Part shown: in pieces, positions 16,680 through 25,340 of the stretch | Layout of the letters: every line of letters begins with the position of its first letter | Position numbering within the stretch: position 1 is the first letter of the stretch | Assembly (NCBI RefSeq): GCF_040675855.1 | Contig: NZ_JBEGIK010000001.1 | Span: forward strand, 3,100,001 to 3,164,000 | DNA: 64,000 nt | Reading direction: 5' to 3' | Origin: Microbacterium sp. LWH3-1.2 | GTDB lineage: Bacteria; Actinomycetota; Actinomycetes; Actinomycetales; Microbacteriaceae | Made by a program: the position numbers and the translations under genes | Notes under the pieces: generated by a model | What the model was told of the DNA's origin: nothing | Database searches by the model: none | What the model saw: only the letters and a program-made list of their open reading frames with translations

Positions 16680-17231
16680 ATGCCCGACACCGACCACGTG
16701 GTTCTGCTCGACGATGACGGCCGCGCCATCGGCACCGCGCCGAAATCCAGCGTGCACGGCCCCGACACCGCCTTGCATCTCGCTTTCTCCTGCCACGTGC
16801 TCAACGGCGAGGGTCAGGTGCTCATCACGCGCCGTGCCCTCTCGAAGCGCACATGGCCTGGCGTGTGGACCAACTCGTTCTGCGGGCACCCCCGCCCCGC
16901 GGAGCCGGTGCTCTCGGCCGTCCGTCGTCACGCGGACTTCGAACTCGGGCTCACGTTGAGCGACCTCCGCGTCGCACTCCCGCTGTTCCGGTACCGCGCC
17001 ACCGACGCCAACGGCATCGTCGAGCACGAAGTGTGTCCCGTCTACACCGCGTATACCGACGACGAGCCCGTGCTCAACCCGCTCGAGGCCATCGACGCGC
17101 GGTGGGTCCGACCCGAGGCGCTCGCCGTCTCGCTGGAGGCGACACCGTGGGCGTTCAGCCCCTGGCTCGTGCTCCAGGCACAGCAGCTGCACCTGTTCGA
17201 GACGCCGTCGCGCGAGAGACGCGCGTCATGA
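16680..17231 (+). CDS. idi: Isopentenyl-diphosphate delta-isomerase, type I
   Basis: 183 aa. It interconverts isopentenyl and dimethylallyl diphosphate, supplying both C5 units for the carotenoid genes behind it. The Nudix-like fold has the catalytic Cys motif TNSFCGHP (around residue 65) and the catalytic Glu motif EHEVCPVY (around residue 117), both conserved in type I enzymes. ATG 16680 has a clear GAGAGGAG 7 bases upstream. It is the first gene of the crt operon; its TGA overlaps the crtE ATG (ATGA). Isomerase genes leading a crt operon are usual in this family. Confidence 0.95.
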   Translation: MPDTDHVVLLDDDGRAIGTAPKSSVHGPDTALHLAFSCHVLNGEGQVLITRRALSKRTWPGVWTNSFCGHPRPAEPVLSAVRRHADFELGLTLSDLRVALPLFRYRATDANGIVEHEVCPVYTAYTDDEPVLNPLEAIDARWVRPEALAVSLEATPWAFSPWLVLQAQQLHLFETPSRERRAS

Positions 17232-18283
17232 TCCCGGCGGCGGCCGATCCCGACCTCCGGATCGCGATCGACGGTGCGCTCACGCGCATCCGCGAGCGCG
17301 CCTCCGAGCTGGGACCGGGCTTCGGTGCGCTGGGGGACGCGATCACCCGCGCGGCGCAGGGCGGCAAGCGCCTGCGTCCGGCGTTGGTCACCGCCTCCTT
17401 CGAGGCGTTCCGCATCGACGACGCCAACGCGTCGGCCGTCCTCTCGGTCGCGGCGGCGTTCGAGCTGCTGCACACGGCGTTCGTCGTGCACGACGACGTG
17501 ATCGACCACGACACCATGCGCCGCGGCGTGCCCAACATCGGCGGCGAGTTCCGCCGGCGCGCGCAGGATGGCGGCGCCGACACCGACGGCGCCGCCCTGG
17601 TGGGAGACGCCGCGGCGATCCTGGCCGGTGACATCCTGCTCCACGAGGCCTTCCGGCTGGTCGCCATGGCCCACACCGATGACGCTACCCGGGATCGCCT
17701 CCTGACCCTCGTCGACGACGCCGTCCTCATCTCCGCGGCCGGCGAACTCGCCGACGTGGAGAACAGCGTCGCGGCGCGGCATCCGTCCCGCGTCTCCACG
17801 CTCGACACGGCGTTCAACAAGACCGCCGTGTACACGTTCCGGGCGCCGCTGCAGGCGGGCGCACTGCTCGGGGGCGCCGACGGCGACGCCCTGCGCGTGC
17901 TCGGCGAGGCCGGTGGCCGTCTCGGACTCGCCTTCCAGCTCGTCGACGACCTCATCGGGGCGTTCGGGACCGCGGCGCAGACCGGCCGGGACACCGGTCC
18001 CGATCTCCGCGAGAACAAGCGCACTCCGCTGGTCGCACTCGCCCGCGAGTCCGACGCCGCGCCACGCATCGACGAGGCGCTCGCACTCGCGCGCACCGGT
18101 CCGGTCGCGGTGCGCGAGGCGCAGCTCGTCCTGGAGCAGACCGGCGCCCGGGAGCGCCTCGTGCACCTGGTCGAGGAGACGCTGGCGGCGGTACGGGATG
18201 CCTCGCACGACCCCGCGCTCCCCGACCGTGCGGGAGCCCTTCTGCGGACCCTCGCCGACGGCATCGAAGGACGGATCCCATGA
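17228..18283 (+). CDS. crtE: Geranylgeranyl (polyprenyl) diphosphate synthase
   Basis: 351 aa. It condenses IPP with allylic diphosphates to the C20 precursor of phytoene. The first Asp-rich motif is HDDVIDHDTMRRG (D89, D90, D93) and GGKRLRP (45-51) is the diphosphate-binding loop. The second Asp-rich motif reads VDDLIGAFG (D240, D241, then G244), so the third acidic residue of the classical DDxxD is Gly, a variant I associate with actinobacterial CrtE/IdsA enzymes. A bulky residue set before the first motif (FVVHDD) should set chain length, but I cannot read the exact product. Overlaps of 4 bp with idi and crtB indicate coupled translation. Confidence 0.93.
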   Translation: MIPAAADPDLRIAIDGALTRIRERASELGPGFGALGDAITRAAQGGKRLRPALVTASFEAFRIDDANASAVLSVAAAFELLHTAFVVHDDVIDHDTMRRGVPNIGGEFRRRAQDGGADTDGAALVGDAAAILAGDILLHEAFRLVAMAHTDDATRDRLLTLVDDAVLISAAGELADVENSVAARHPSRVSTLDTAFNKTAVYTFRAPLQAGALLGGADGDALRVLGEAGGRLGLAFQLVDDLIGAFGTAAQTGRDTGPDLRENKRTPLVALARESDAAPRIDEALALARTGPVAVREAQLVLEQTGARERLVHLVEETLAAVRDASHDPALPDRAGALLRTLADGIEGRIP

Positions 18284-19161
18284 GCATCGTGCGCGCCGCG
18301 TCCCCCACAGGTCTCGCCCTGTATGACCAGGCTGCGGCGGATGCCGCGGCCACCGTGATCGCGCGCTACTCGACCTCGTTCGGGCTTGCGTGCCGGCTAC
18401 TCGGCCCGCGCCCGCGGCCGCACGTGCGGAACGTGTATGCCCTCGTGCGCATCGCGGACGAGATCGTCGACGGTCCCGCCGAGGAAGCCGGACTGTCGCC
18501 GGAGGTCGCGGGCGAGATCCTCGACGAACTCGAGAACGAGACGCTGTCGGCGATCGACCGCGGCTTCAGCTCCAACCTCGTGGTGCACGCGTTCGCGGGT
18601 ACCGCGCGCGCGTGCGGCATCGGCGAGGATCTCGTGCGCCCGTTCTTCGCGTCGATGCGCACCGACCTCGACACCCTCCGCCATGACGCCGCCTCGCACG
18701 ATGCCTACGTCTACGGGTCGGCCGAGGTCGTCGGTCTGATGTGTCTGCAGGTGTTCGTCAACGCGGGGGCTCCGCGTCCGCTCGCCCCTTCGCCTGAACT
18801 GGTCGAGGGCGCTCGTCGTCTCGGCGCCGCGTTCCAGGACGTGAACTTCCTGCGCGACCTCCGCCACGATGAAACGGTGCTCGGACGCGACTACCTCGGC
18901 CTGTCGACGGCGGACGGCGAGCGCGCGGCGGTGCTCGATCGCATCGACAGGGATCTCGCCTCCGCCGCGAGCGCGATCCCTGCGCTTCCCGCCGACTGCC
19001 GACGCGCGGTGACCGCCGCGCACGATCTCTTCGCGGAACTGGCCGTGCGCCTGCGCGCCTGCGACGGGCGCCAGGAGCGGGTGCGCGTACCCGACGCCGT
19101 GAAGGCGCGTCTCGCGGCGCGCGCGCTGCTCGGCTTCGCCCCCCGGGAGGTGCGCGCATGA
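18280..19161 (+). CDS. crtB: Phytoene synthase
   Basis: 293 aa. Head-to-head condensation of two geranylgeranyl diphosphates to phytoene via prephytoene diphosphate. The two Asp-rich, Mg-binding motifs of the squalene/phytoene synthase family are intact: RIADEIVD (57-64) and DVNFLRDLRHD (187-197). YSTSFGLACRLL at ~30-41 is the conserved substrate-pocket start. The product is peripheral-membrane in this family. Start ATG 18280 and stop 19161 overlap crtE and crtI by 4 bp each. Confidence 0.95.
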   Translation: MSIVRAASPTGLALYDQAAADAAATVIARYSTSFGLACRLLGPRPRPHVRNVYALVRIADEIVDGPAEEAGLSPEVAGEILDELENETLSAIDRGFSSNLVVHAFAGTARACGIGEDLVRPFFASMRTDLDTLRHDAASHDAYVYGSAEVVGLMCLQVFVNAGAPRPLAPSPELVEGARRLGAAFQDVNFLRDLRHDETVLGRDYLGLSTADGERAAVLDRIDRDLASAASAIPALPADCRRAVTAAHDLFAELAVRLRACDGRQERVRVPDAVKARLAARALLGFAPREVRA

Positions 19162-20723
19162 CGCTCGTCGACGGACCGCGACGCGCGGTCGTCATCGGCG
19201 GCGGCGTGGGCGGGCTCGCCGCAGCGGCGCTGCTGGCGACCGAGGGCTGGGACACGACCCTGTTCGAGGCGCGCGACGAGCTCGGCGGGCGTGCCGGGTC
19301 GTGGGAGCGCGACGGCTTCCGCTTCGACACCGGTCCCAGCTGGTACCTCATGCCCGAGGTGTTCGAGCACTTCTTCCGGCTGCTCGGAACGACCGCCGAG
19401 CGCGAGCTCGACCTCGTGCCGCTCGACCCGGCCTACCGCGTGTACTCCGATCCCGCGACAGGCCTCGGGCCCCTCGACGTGCGCTCGGGACGCACCGAGG
19501 CCGCAGCGCTGTTCGAGAGCGTCGAACCCGGCGCCGGCGACCGCCTCGACGCCTACCTCGACTCCGCCGCCGACGCGTACGACCTCGCCGTCACACGCTT
19601 CCTCTACGACACGTACGAGACCACGGCCGGCCTCAGGGACCCGGCATTGCTGCGGCGGATGCCGCGCCTCGCGCCCCTGCTGACGCGAAGCCTCGCCCGA
19701 CACGTCGAGCGACGGTTCACCGACCCGAGGCTCCGGCAGATCCTCGAGTACCCCGCAGTGTTCCTGGGGGGATCGCCGTACGGTGTGCCGAGCCTGTACC
19801 ACCTCATGAGCCACCTCGATCTCGGAGATCGGGTGCTCTACCCGCGCGGCGGGTTCCGCGAGCTCGTGGCGGCGATCGTGCGCCTGGCCGAGGCATCCGG
19901 AGTCGCGATCGCGACGGGCACGCGGGTCACTGCGATCACGACCGCCTCCGGCGCCGCGACCGGGGTCGAGCTCGCAGGCGGCCACCGCGTTCCCGCCGAC
20001 CTCGTGGTGTCGGGTGCCGACCTGCACCACACCGAGACCCGACTGCTTCCGCGCGCCGAGCAGACCTATCCCGAGGAGTGGTGGCGCTCGCGCACGCCCA
20101 GCCCCGGCGCGCTGCTCGTGATGCTCGGCGTCGAGGGCCGACTGCCGCAGCTGGCTCACCACACGCTGCTGTTCGCCCAGGAGTGGCGTGCGAACTTCAC
20201 CGACATCTTCGGCACCCCTTCGCGGATCCCGGACCCCGCATCGCTCTACATCTGCCGTCCCAGCGCCACGGACCCCAGCGTGGCGCCGCCGGAGCACGAG
20301 AATCTCTTCGTGCTCGTCCCCGTGCCCGCAGACCCCCAGCTGGGGCACGGGGGCATCGACGGCGATGGCGACCCGGCGATCGAGACCGCGGCCGACCGGG
20401 TCGTCTCCCAGATCGAGCAGTGGTGCGGCATCCCGGATCTGGCGGAGCGCGTCGTGGTGCGGCGCACCGTCGCCCCCGGCGACTTCGCCGACGATCTCGG
20501 CGCGTGGCGCGGCAACGCGCTCGGCCTCGCGCACACGCTCGGGCAGAGCGCGGTCTTCCGCCCCCGGAACACGTCGCGCAGGGTCGATGGCCTGTCGTAC
20601 GTCGGCGCCTCCACTCTGCCCGGCATCGGCCTGCCGATGTGCCTCATCTCGGCCGAGCTCGTCGTCAAACGTCTACGCGGAGATCGCTCCCCCGGTCCCC
20701 TCGCGGAACCGGCGAGGGTGTGA
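19158..20723 (+). CDS. crtI: Phytoene desaturase (lycopene-forming)
   Basis: 521 aa. FAD-dependent desaturation of phytoene to lycopene. The dinucleotide-binding motif VIGGGVGGLAAAALLATEG lies at residues ~11-29, followed by FEARDELGGRAGSW. The C-terminal carotenoid-desaturase signature is GLSYVGASTLPGIGLPMCL near residues 480-500. The presence of downstream cyclase and elongase genes implies lycopene as its end product. The ATG overlaps crtB by 4 bp, and its TGA overlaps the crtYe GTG (GTGA). Confidence 0.95.
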   Translation: MTLVDGPRRAVVIGGGVGGLAAAALLATEGWDTTLFEARDELGGRAGSWERDGFRFDTGPSWYLMPEVFEHFFRLLGTTAERELDLVPLDPAYRVYSDPATGLGPLDVRSGRTEAAALFESVEPGAGDRLDAYLDSAADAYDLAVTRFLYDTYETTAGLRDPALLRRMPRLAPLLTRSLARHVERRFTDPRLRQILEYPAVFLGGSPYGVPSLYHLMSHLDLGDRVLYPRGGFRELVAAIVRLAEASGVAIATGTRVTAITTASGAATGVELAGGHRVPADLVVSGADLHHTETRLLPRAEQTYPEEWWRSRTPSPGALLVMLGVEGRLPQLAHHTLLFAQEWRANFTDIFGTPSRIPDPASLYICRPSATDPSVAPPEHENLFVLVPVPADPQLGHGGIDGDGDPAIETAADRVVSQIEQWCGIPDLAERVVVRRTVAPGDFADDLGAWRGNALGLAHTLGQSAVFRPRNTSRRVDGLSYVGASTLPGIGLPMCLISAELVVKRLRGDRSPGPLAEPARV

Positions 20724-21079
20724 CGGTGCCAGGGATCTACCTCGCCGCGATCCTCGTCTCCACCGTGGGCGTGCTGCTGCTCGACCGGCGCTGGCGCCTC
20801 GCCGCGTGGCACGCGCCCGGACGCACGGCTCTCGCGGTCGGCATCGGCACCGCGTTCTTCCTCGCGTGGGACGCCGTCGGCATCGCCGCGGGCGTCTTCG
20901 TCAAAGGCGACAGCGCCCTGTTGCTCGGCGTGGACCTCGCCCCGCACCTCCCCCTCGAGGAGCCCGCGTTCCTGGCGTTCCTGAGCTACCTCGCGCTCGT
21001 CGCGTGGGCCGGGGCGCTGCGCCTGCGGGAACGGCGGAAGACGGATGCTGCGCCCTCGCGGGCGGAGGCGGGGCGATGA
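20720..21079 (+). CDS. crtYe: C50 carotenoid cyclase subunit, CrtYe-like
   Basis: 119 aa from GTG 20720, chosen because it gives the same 4-bp overlap (GTGA) as the other junctions; GTG 20726 is an alternative. Three membrane helices can be seen (GIYLAAILVSTVGVLLL, ALAVGIGTAFFLAWDAVGI, AFLAFLSYLALVAWAGAL) with the lycopene-cyclase-domain marks FFLAWDA and LPLEEPAF. Heterodimeric C50 cyclases need two such small proteins. Whether the rings made are epsilon (CrtYe/Yf) or gamma (CrtYg/Yh) cannot be told from sequence by eye; the symbol follows the Corynebacterium gene order. Confidence 0.85.
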   Translation: MTVPGIYLAAILVSTVGVLLLDRRWRLAAWHAPGRTALAVGIGTAFFLAWDAVGIAAGVFVKGDSALLLGVDLAPHLPLEEPAFLAFLSYLALVAWAGALRLRERRKTDAAPSRAEAGR

Positions 21080-21399
21080 CGTACATCCTCATCGTCGTGC
21101 CGTTCGTCGTGCTCACGGCGGTCGTCGTGCTGCTGACGGTGCGACGGCCCGGCTTCGGGCGCAGGATGACGGCATCCGTCATCGCCGCCGGCCTCCTCGT
21201 CGCGCTCACCGCCGTCTTCGACAACGTGATGATCGCCGCGGGGCTGTTCACCTATCCCGACGCGCTGATCTCGGGCGTGCGGATCGGGCTCGCGCCGATC
21301 GAGGACTTCGCCTACCCCGTGTGCGCGGCATTCCTCGTGCCGGCCGTGTTCACGCTGCTGGAGCCTTCACGGGCCCCTCGCAGGGAGGCGCGCTCGTGA
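21076..21399 (+). CDS. crtYf: C50 carotenoid cyclase subunit, CrtYf-like
   Basis: 107 aa. Partner of the preceding small protein: three helices (YILIVVPFVVLTAVVVLLTV, SVIAAGLLVALTAVFDNVMI, a C-terminal AFLVPAVFTLL) and the marks FDNVMIAAGLF and LAPIEDFAYP, which parallel WDAVGI and LPLEEPAF in CrtYe. The paired acidic motifs (D..E and D..ED) are the likely catalytic acids for protonation-driven cyclisation, by analogy to the family. ATG overlaps crtYe and TGA overlaps crtEb, each by 4 bp. Confidence 0.87.
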   Translation: MTYILIVVPFVVLTAVVVLLTVRRPGFGRRMTASVIAAGLLVALTAVFDNVMIAAGLFTYPDALISGVRIGLAPIEDFAYPVCAAFLVPAVFTLLEPSRAPRREARS

Positions 21400-22289
21400 C
21401 ATCCGCCCCGCCCCTGCGCGCCGGCGCCGTCGCGCGCCAGCTCCTGATCGCCTCGCGGCCGGTCAGCTGGATCAACACCGCGTACCCGTTCGCGGCGGCG
21501 TACATCCTGACCACGCGCGAGATGGACCTGACCCTCGGGATCGGCACGCTGTTCTTCCTCGTGCCCTACAACCTCGCCATGTACGGCATCAACGATGTCT
21601 TCGACTACGAGTCCGATCTGCGCAACCCGCGCAAGGGCGGCGCGCACGGGGCGGTTCTCGATCGGCGGATGCACCGGGTGACCCTGTGGGCCTCCGCGCT
21701 GCTGTGCCTGCCGTTCGTCGCCTACCTCGTCGCGGTCGGGTCCCCCGCCTCGTGGCTCGTGCTCGCCGCGAGCCTGTTCTTCGTCGTCTTCTACAGCGCG
21801 CCGCCGCTGCGGCTGAAAGAGCGCCCGTTCCTCGACTCCGCGACCAGCAGCATCCACTTCTTCTCCCCCGCGATGTATGGACTCGTGCTCGCGGGCGCGA
21901 CGTGGACGCTGCCGCTCGTGGCGCTCATCGGCGCATTCGCGCTGTGGGGCGTGGCCTCGCACGCGTTCGGGGCGGTGCAGGACGTCGTGGCCGACCGCGA
22001 CGCGGGCATCGCGTCGATCGCCACGGCGCGCGGCGCCCGCTGGACGGTCCGCTTCGCGCTCGCCTGCTACGCCGCCGCCGGCGTGGCGATGCTCGCGACG
22101 TCGTGGCCGGGGCCGATCGCGGCCGTGCTCGTACTGCCGTACCTCGTGACCGTGTGGCCCTACCGCTCGATCGCGGACGCCGATGCGGCCGCCGCGACGG
22201 CCGGCTGGCGCCGCTTCCTGTGGCTCAACCAGTTCTCGGGCTTCGCGGTCACGCTGCTGCTCATCTGGTACGCCGTCCTCACGGCCTGA
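21396..22289 (+). CDS. crtEb: Lycopene elongase (UbiA-family prenyltransferase)
   Basis: 297 aa from GTG 21396. It adds two C5 dimethylallyl units to lycopene (C40 to C50, flavuxanthin-type) before cyclisation. UbiA-family Asp motifs are NDVFDYESD (66-74) and DVVADRDAG (196-204), separated by seven to eight hydrophobic helices. The substrate DMAPP is supplied by the operon's own idi. It is the last gene of the operon and is followed by a perfect hairpin. Its presence next to crtYe/f is the reason to call the product of the cluster a C50 rather than a C40 carotenoid. Confidence 0.93.
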   Translation: MTSAPPLRAGAVARQLLIASRPVSWINTAYPFAAAYILTTREMDLTLGIGTLFFLVPYNLAMYGINDVFDYESDLRNPRKGGAHGAVLDRRMHRVTLWASALLCLPFVAYLVAVGSPASWLVLAASLFFVVFYSAPPLRLKERPFLDSATSSIHFFSPAMYGLVLAGATWTLPLVALIGAFALWGVASHAFGAVQDVVADRDAGIASIATARGARWTVRFALACYAAAGVAMLATSWPGPIAAVLVLPYLVTVWPYRSIADADAAAATAGWRRFLWLNQFSGFAVTLLLIWYAVLTA

Positions 22290-22300
22290 GCGGGAACACC

Positions 22301-22330
22301 GAGGGCCGGCCCTGAAAGGGGCCGGCCCTC
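22301..22330 (+). terminator. Terminator of the crt operon
   Basis: Perfect 12-bp stem (22301-22312 with 22319-22330), extended by a T-G pair and closed by a GAAA loop, 11 bp after the crtEb stop. It also faces the 3' end of the convergent UPF0182 gene, so it may be bidirectional. Confidence 0.9.
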
Positions 22331-22342
22331 GTGGGTGCCTGC

Positions 22343-25249
22343 TTACTGGCCGCCGAGCTCGATGAGCTTGTCGACCGCCGCGGTGAGACGCTCGTCGGCG
22401 GCTCCGTATGCCGCCCAATCGCCCGCCTCGAGGGCCGCCTGGCGGTCGAGCATCGCCTGTTGCGCCTCCTGCAGGGCGGCCTGGTACTCGTCGGTCGGCT
22501 CCGCCGGGGTGGTCGGCTCGGTCGGGGTCGGCTCCGGAGTCGGTGCGGGCGTGGCTCCCGGGGTGGGCTGTACATCGGTGTCACCTGCGTCGGCGCCGGA
22601 ATCGCCGCCGAAGAGCGTGTCGAGCGCTTCGTTCAGCGTGTCTTCGAAGGCGATGTCGTCGCCGAACGAGACCAGCACCTTCTGCAGCTTGGGCAACTTC
22701 GTTCCCGTCGACGACTGAACGAACACCGGCTGCACGTACAGCAGGCCACCGCCGACGGGGAGGGTCAGGAGGTTGCCGTTCTGCACCTCGGACTGCCCCT
22801 GTTTCAGCAGGTTGATCTGGGCGGAGATCTGCGGGTCCGAGTTGAAGGTGTTCTGCACCTGACCTGGACCGGGCACCGTCGTGTCGGCATCGATCACCAG
22901 CATGCGCAGCTTGCCGTAGTCCTCGCTCTTCACGCCGGCTTCGGCCCCGGCATTCGAGTCCACCGCGAGGTACCCCATCAGCACGTTGCGGGCATTGCCG
23001 GCCGTCGCCGCCGGGATGAACGACGTGAACATGGAGTACGTCGGCTGGTCCTGATCGGGCATCTGCATCGTCAGGTAGTACGGCGGCTGCAGGGCCGTCT
23101 CTTCCTGCGGGTCGTTCGGGGTCTGCCAGCGGTTGTCGCTGCGATAGAACGAGGCCGCGTCGTCGACGTGGTACACGCCGAGGATCGTGCGCTGCACCTT
23201 GAACAGGTCGGTCGGGTACCGCACGTGACTGATCAGGTCCGCGGACATCTCGCTGATGGGCTCGATCGTCGTCGGGTAGACCTTCTGCCATGACTGCAGC
23301 ACCGGGTCGTTCTCATCCCACGCGTAGAGCTTCACGGAGCCGTCGTACGCGTCGACGGTCGCCTTCACGGAGTTGCGGATGTAGTTGATGTCGTCGAGCG
23401 CGAACCGCGGTGCGGGGTTCGACGAATCCGAGATCGCCGAGGTCAGGCTGACCGTGGACGAGTACGGGTAATTCGCGCTCAGCGTATAGCCGTCGATGAT
23501 CCACACGATGCGGCCGTCGACCACACTCGGGTAGGCGTCATTGTCGAGCGTCAGGTAGGGCGCGACCTTCTGCACGCGATCGCGCGGGTTGCGGTCGTAG
23601 AGGATCTGCGAGTCCTCGTTCACGTAGTCCGAGAACAGGATCTGCTCGGCCTGGAACTTCAGCGCGTAGATGAGTCGATTGAAGACGCTGCCCAGGCTCG
23701 GCCCGCCGCTGCCCTCGAACGTGGTCTTGGTCTCGCCCGCGCCGTCCTCGCCCGAAGGGTAGTCGAGCTCCACCGGGTCGGCGCCGTCGGGCGCGCCCAC
23801 GATCGAGTAGGGCGGCGAGTACTCGCCGAAGTACACGCGCGGCTGGAAGTCCTCCTGGTCGGAGAGGAAGCCGGCGGCCGGGATGCCGCGCTCGAGGAAG
23901 ACGGGGTCGCCCTCGTTGGTGCGGTCGTTGCCCTTGGCGGCGACGAGCCCGTACCCGTGGGTGTAGACGACGGCGGAGTTCTGCCAGTCGGCCGCGTTGC
24001 CGAGCTCGTTGAGGTCGAGCTCACGCACCGAGACGATGGTGTCCTGCGAGACGCCGTCGATGTCGTAGCGGTCCACGTCGAGCGGGTCGGCGAACTGGTA
24101 ATAGCCGCGGTACTGCTCGAGCTGCCGCACGTTCGGCGAGATGATCGCCGGATCCATGACACGCAGCTGGGCGGTCGCGGCGGCGTCGTCGCGCAACTGA
24201 CCGGCTGTGACGTCGGTCACGGCGGTGAAGTCCTCCTGCTCGAGGCCGTCGACGCCGTAGGCCGCATGGGTCATGTCGATGTTGCGCTGGTAGTACTCCT
24301 CTTCGAGCGTCAAGCGGTTCGGCTGCACTTGGAACGTGTTGACGACCCAGGGGTAGCCCACGCCGACGACGATCGCCGACACGACCAGCAGCGCGGTCGC
24401 GATGAGCGGATAGCGCCAGCGACCGATGATCGCGGTCACGAAGAAGAGGATCGCGACGATGACCGCCGCGAACGCGAGGATCGTCTGGCCGGGGATGATC
24501 GCGTTCACACCGGTGTAGCCGGGGCCGGTGATGCGGTCGCCGGGCTCGACGAGTGTCTTGTACCGGTCGAGCCACAGGCTCGCGCCCTGCACGAGCAGAT
24601 AGAGACCCGCGATCACCGCGAGCTGGATGCGCGCCGACTTCGAGATGCGCAGCTCCCTCTGACCGATGCGCACCGACCCGTACAGGTACGACACCAGCGC
24701 CGTGACGAGAAGGCAGATCAGCAGCACCGCCGACGCGAAACCGACGAGCGAACTCCAGAACGGCATCGCGAACATGTAGAAGCCCGTGTCGAGGCCGAAC
24801 TCCGGGTCGGTCGCGTCGGTGGCGACGCCGTTGAACCACAGCCATGTGGTCTCCCACTGCGCAGAGGCGGCGAAGCCGGCGAAGAAGCCGAAGAAGATCG
24901 GGATGCCCCACATCGCCAGTCGCCGCAGCGGCTCGACGACCTCCTGGTACCGGTCGAGCTGGGAGCTCAGCCGCGCGTACACGGGGCGCAGCCGGTAGGC
25001 GAGCTGGATGGACAGCCAGACCGGCACGGCCATGCCCAGGAAGCCGACCACGAACATCACGACACGCGCGACCCACTGGGTCAGCAGCACCTCGGAGAAC
25101 CCGAGCTGGTCGTACCAGAGCCAGTCCGCGTAGAGGCTGGCGAAGATGAAGAACGCCACGACCAGCGCGGCGATGACCGCGAGGGTGATGGCGATGACGC
25201 GTCGGGTGCGAGAGGGTGTGGCCGGAGTCGGCGCGGAGGTCGTGGTCAC
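22343..25249 (-). CDS. UPF0182 family large membrane protein
   Basis: 968 aa from GTG 25249. Seven membrane helices occupy the first ~320 residues (starting VIAITLAVIAALVVAFFIF). A large, presumably extracytoplasmic domain of about 550 residues follows, with the family-typical stretch QPNRLTLEEEYYQRNIDMT. The C-terminus has a Pro/Thr-rich linker (~900-925) and an Ala/Gln/Glu-rich helical tail. Function is unknown across the family; it is widespread and highly conserved in actinobacteria. It lies next to the PDZ protease gene (91-bp gap, same strand), as I recall for Rv3193c-Rv3194c in M. tuberculosis. Confidence 0.93.
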   Translation of the reverse strand: MTTTSAPTPATPSRTRRVIAITLAVIAALVVAFFIFASLYADWLWYDQLGFSEVLLTQWVARVVMFVVGFLGMAVPVWLSIQLAYRLRPVYARLSSQLDRYQEVVEPLRRLAMWGIPIFFGFFAGFAASAQWETTWLWFNGVATDATDPEFGLDTGFYMFAMPFWSSLVGFASAVLLICLLVTALVSYLYGSVRIGQRELRISKSARIQLAVIAGLYLLVQGASLWLDRYKTLVEPGDRITGPGYTGVNAIIPGQTILAFAAVIVAILFFVTAIIGRWRYPLIATALLVVSAIVVGVGYPWVVNTFQVQPNRLTLEEEYYQRNIDMTHAAYGVDGLEQEDFTAVTDVTAGQLRDDAAATAQLRVMDPAIISPNVRQLEQYRGYYQFADPLDVDRYDIDGVSQDTIVSVRELDLNELGNAADWQNSAVVYTHGYGLVAAKGNDRTNEGDPVFLERGIPAAGFLSDQEDFQPRVYFGEYSPPYSIVGAPDGADPVELDYPSGEDGAGETKTTFEGSGGPSLGSVFNRLIYALKFQAEQILFSDYVNEDSQILYDRNPRDRVQKVAPYLTLDNDAYPSVVDGRIVWIIDGYTLSANYPYSSTVSLTSAISDSSNPAPRFALDDINYIRNSVKATVDAYDGSVKLYAWDENDPVLQSWQKVYPTTIEPISEMSADLISHVRYPTDLFKVQRTILGVYHVDDAASFYRSDNRWQTPNDPQEETALQPPYYLTMQMPDQDQPTYSMFTSFIPAATAGNARNVLMGYLAVDSNAGAEAGVKSEDYGKLRMLVIDADTTVPGPGQVQNTFNSDPQISAQINLLKQGQSEVQNGNLLTLPVGGGLLYVQPVFVQSSTGTKLPKLQKVLVSFGDDIAFEDTLNEALDTLFGGDSGADAGDTDVQPTPGATPAPTPEPTPTEPTTPAEPTDEYQAALQEAQQAMLDRQAALEAGDWAAYGAADERLTAAVDKLIELGGQ

Positions 25250-25340
25250 GTTCCCATCCTAGGCGCGCGATTCTCGGCGCCCGCCTTGTCCTCCCTGGGC
25301 GAACTCTAAGAAACTCGCAACGTTTCGGGCACGATCCTCA

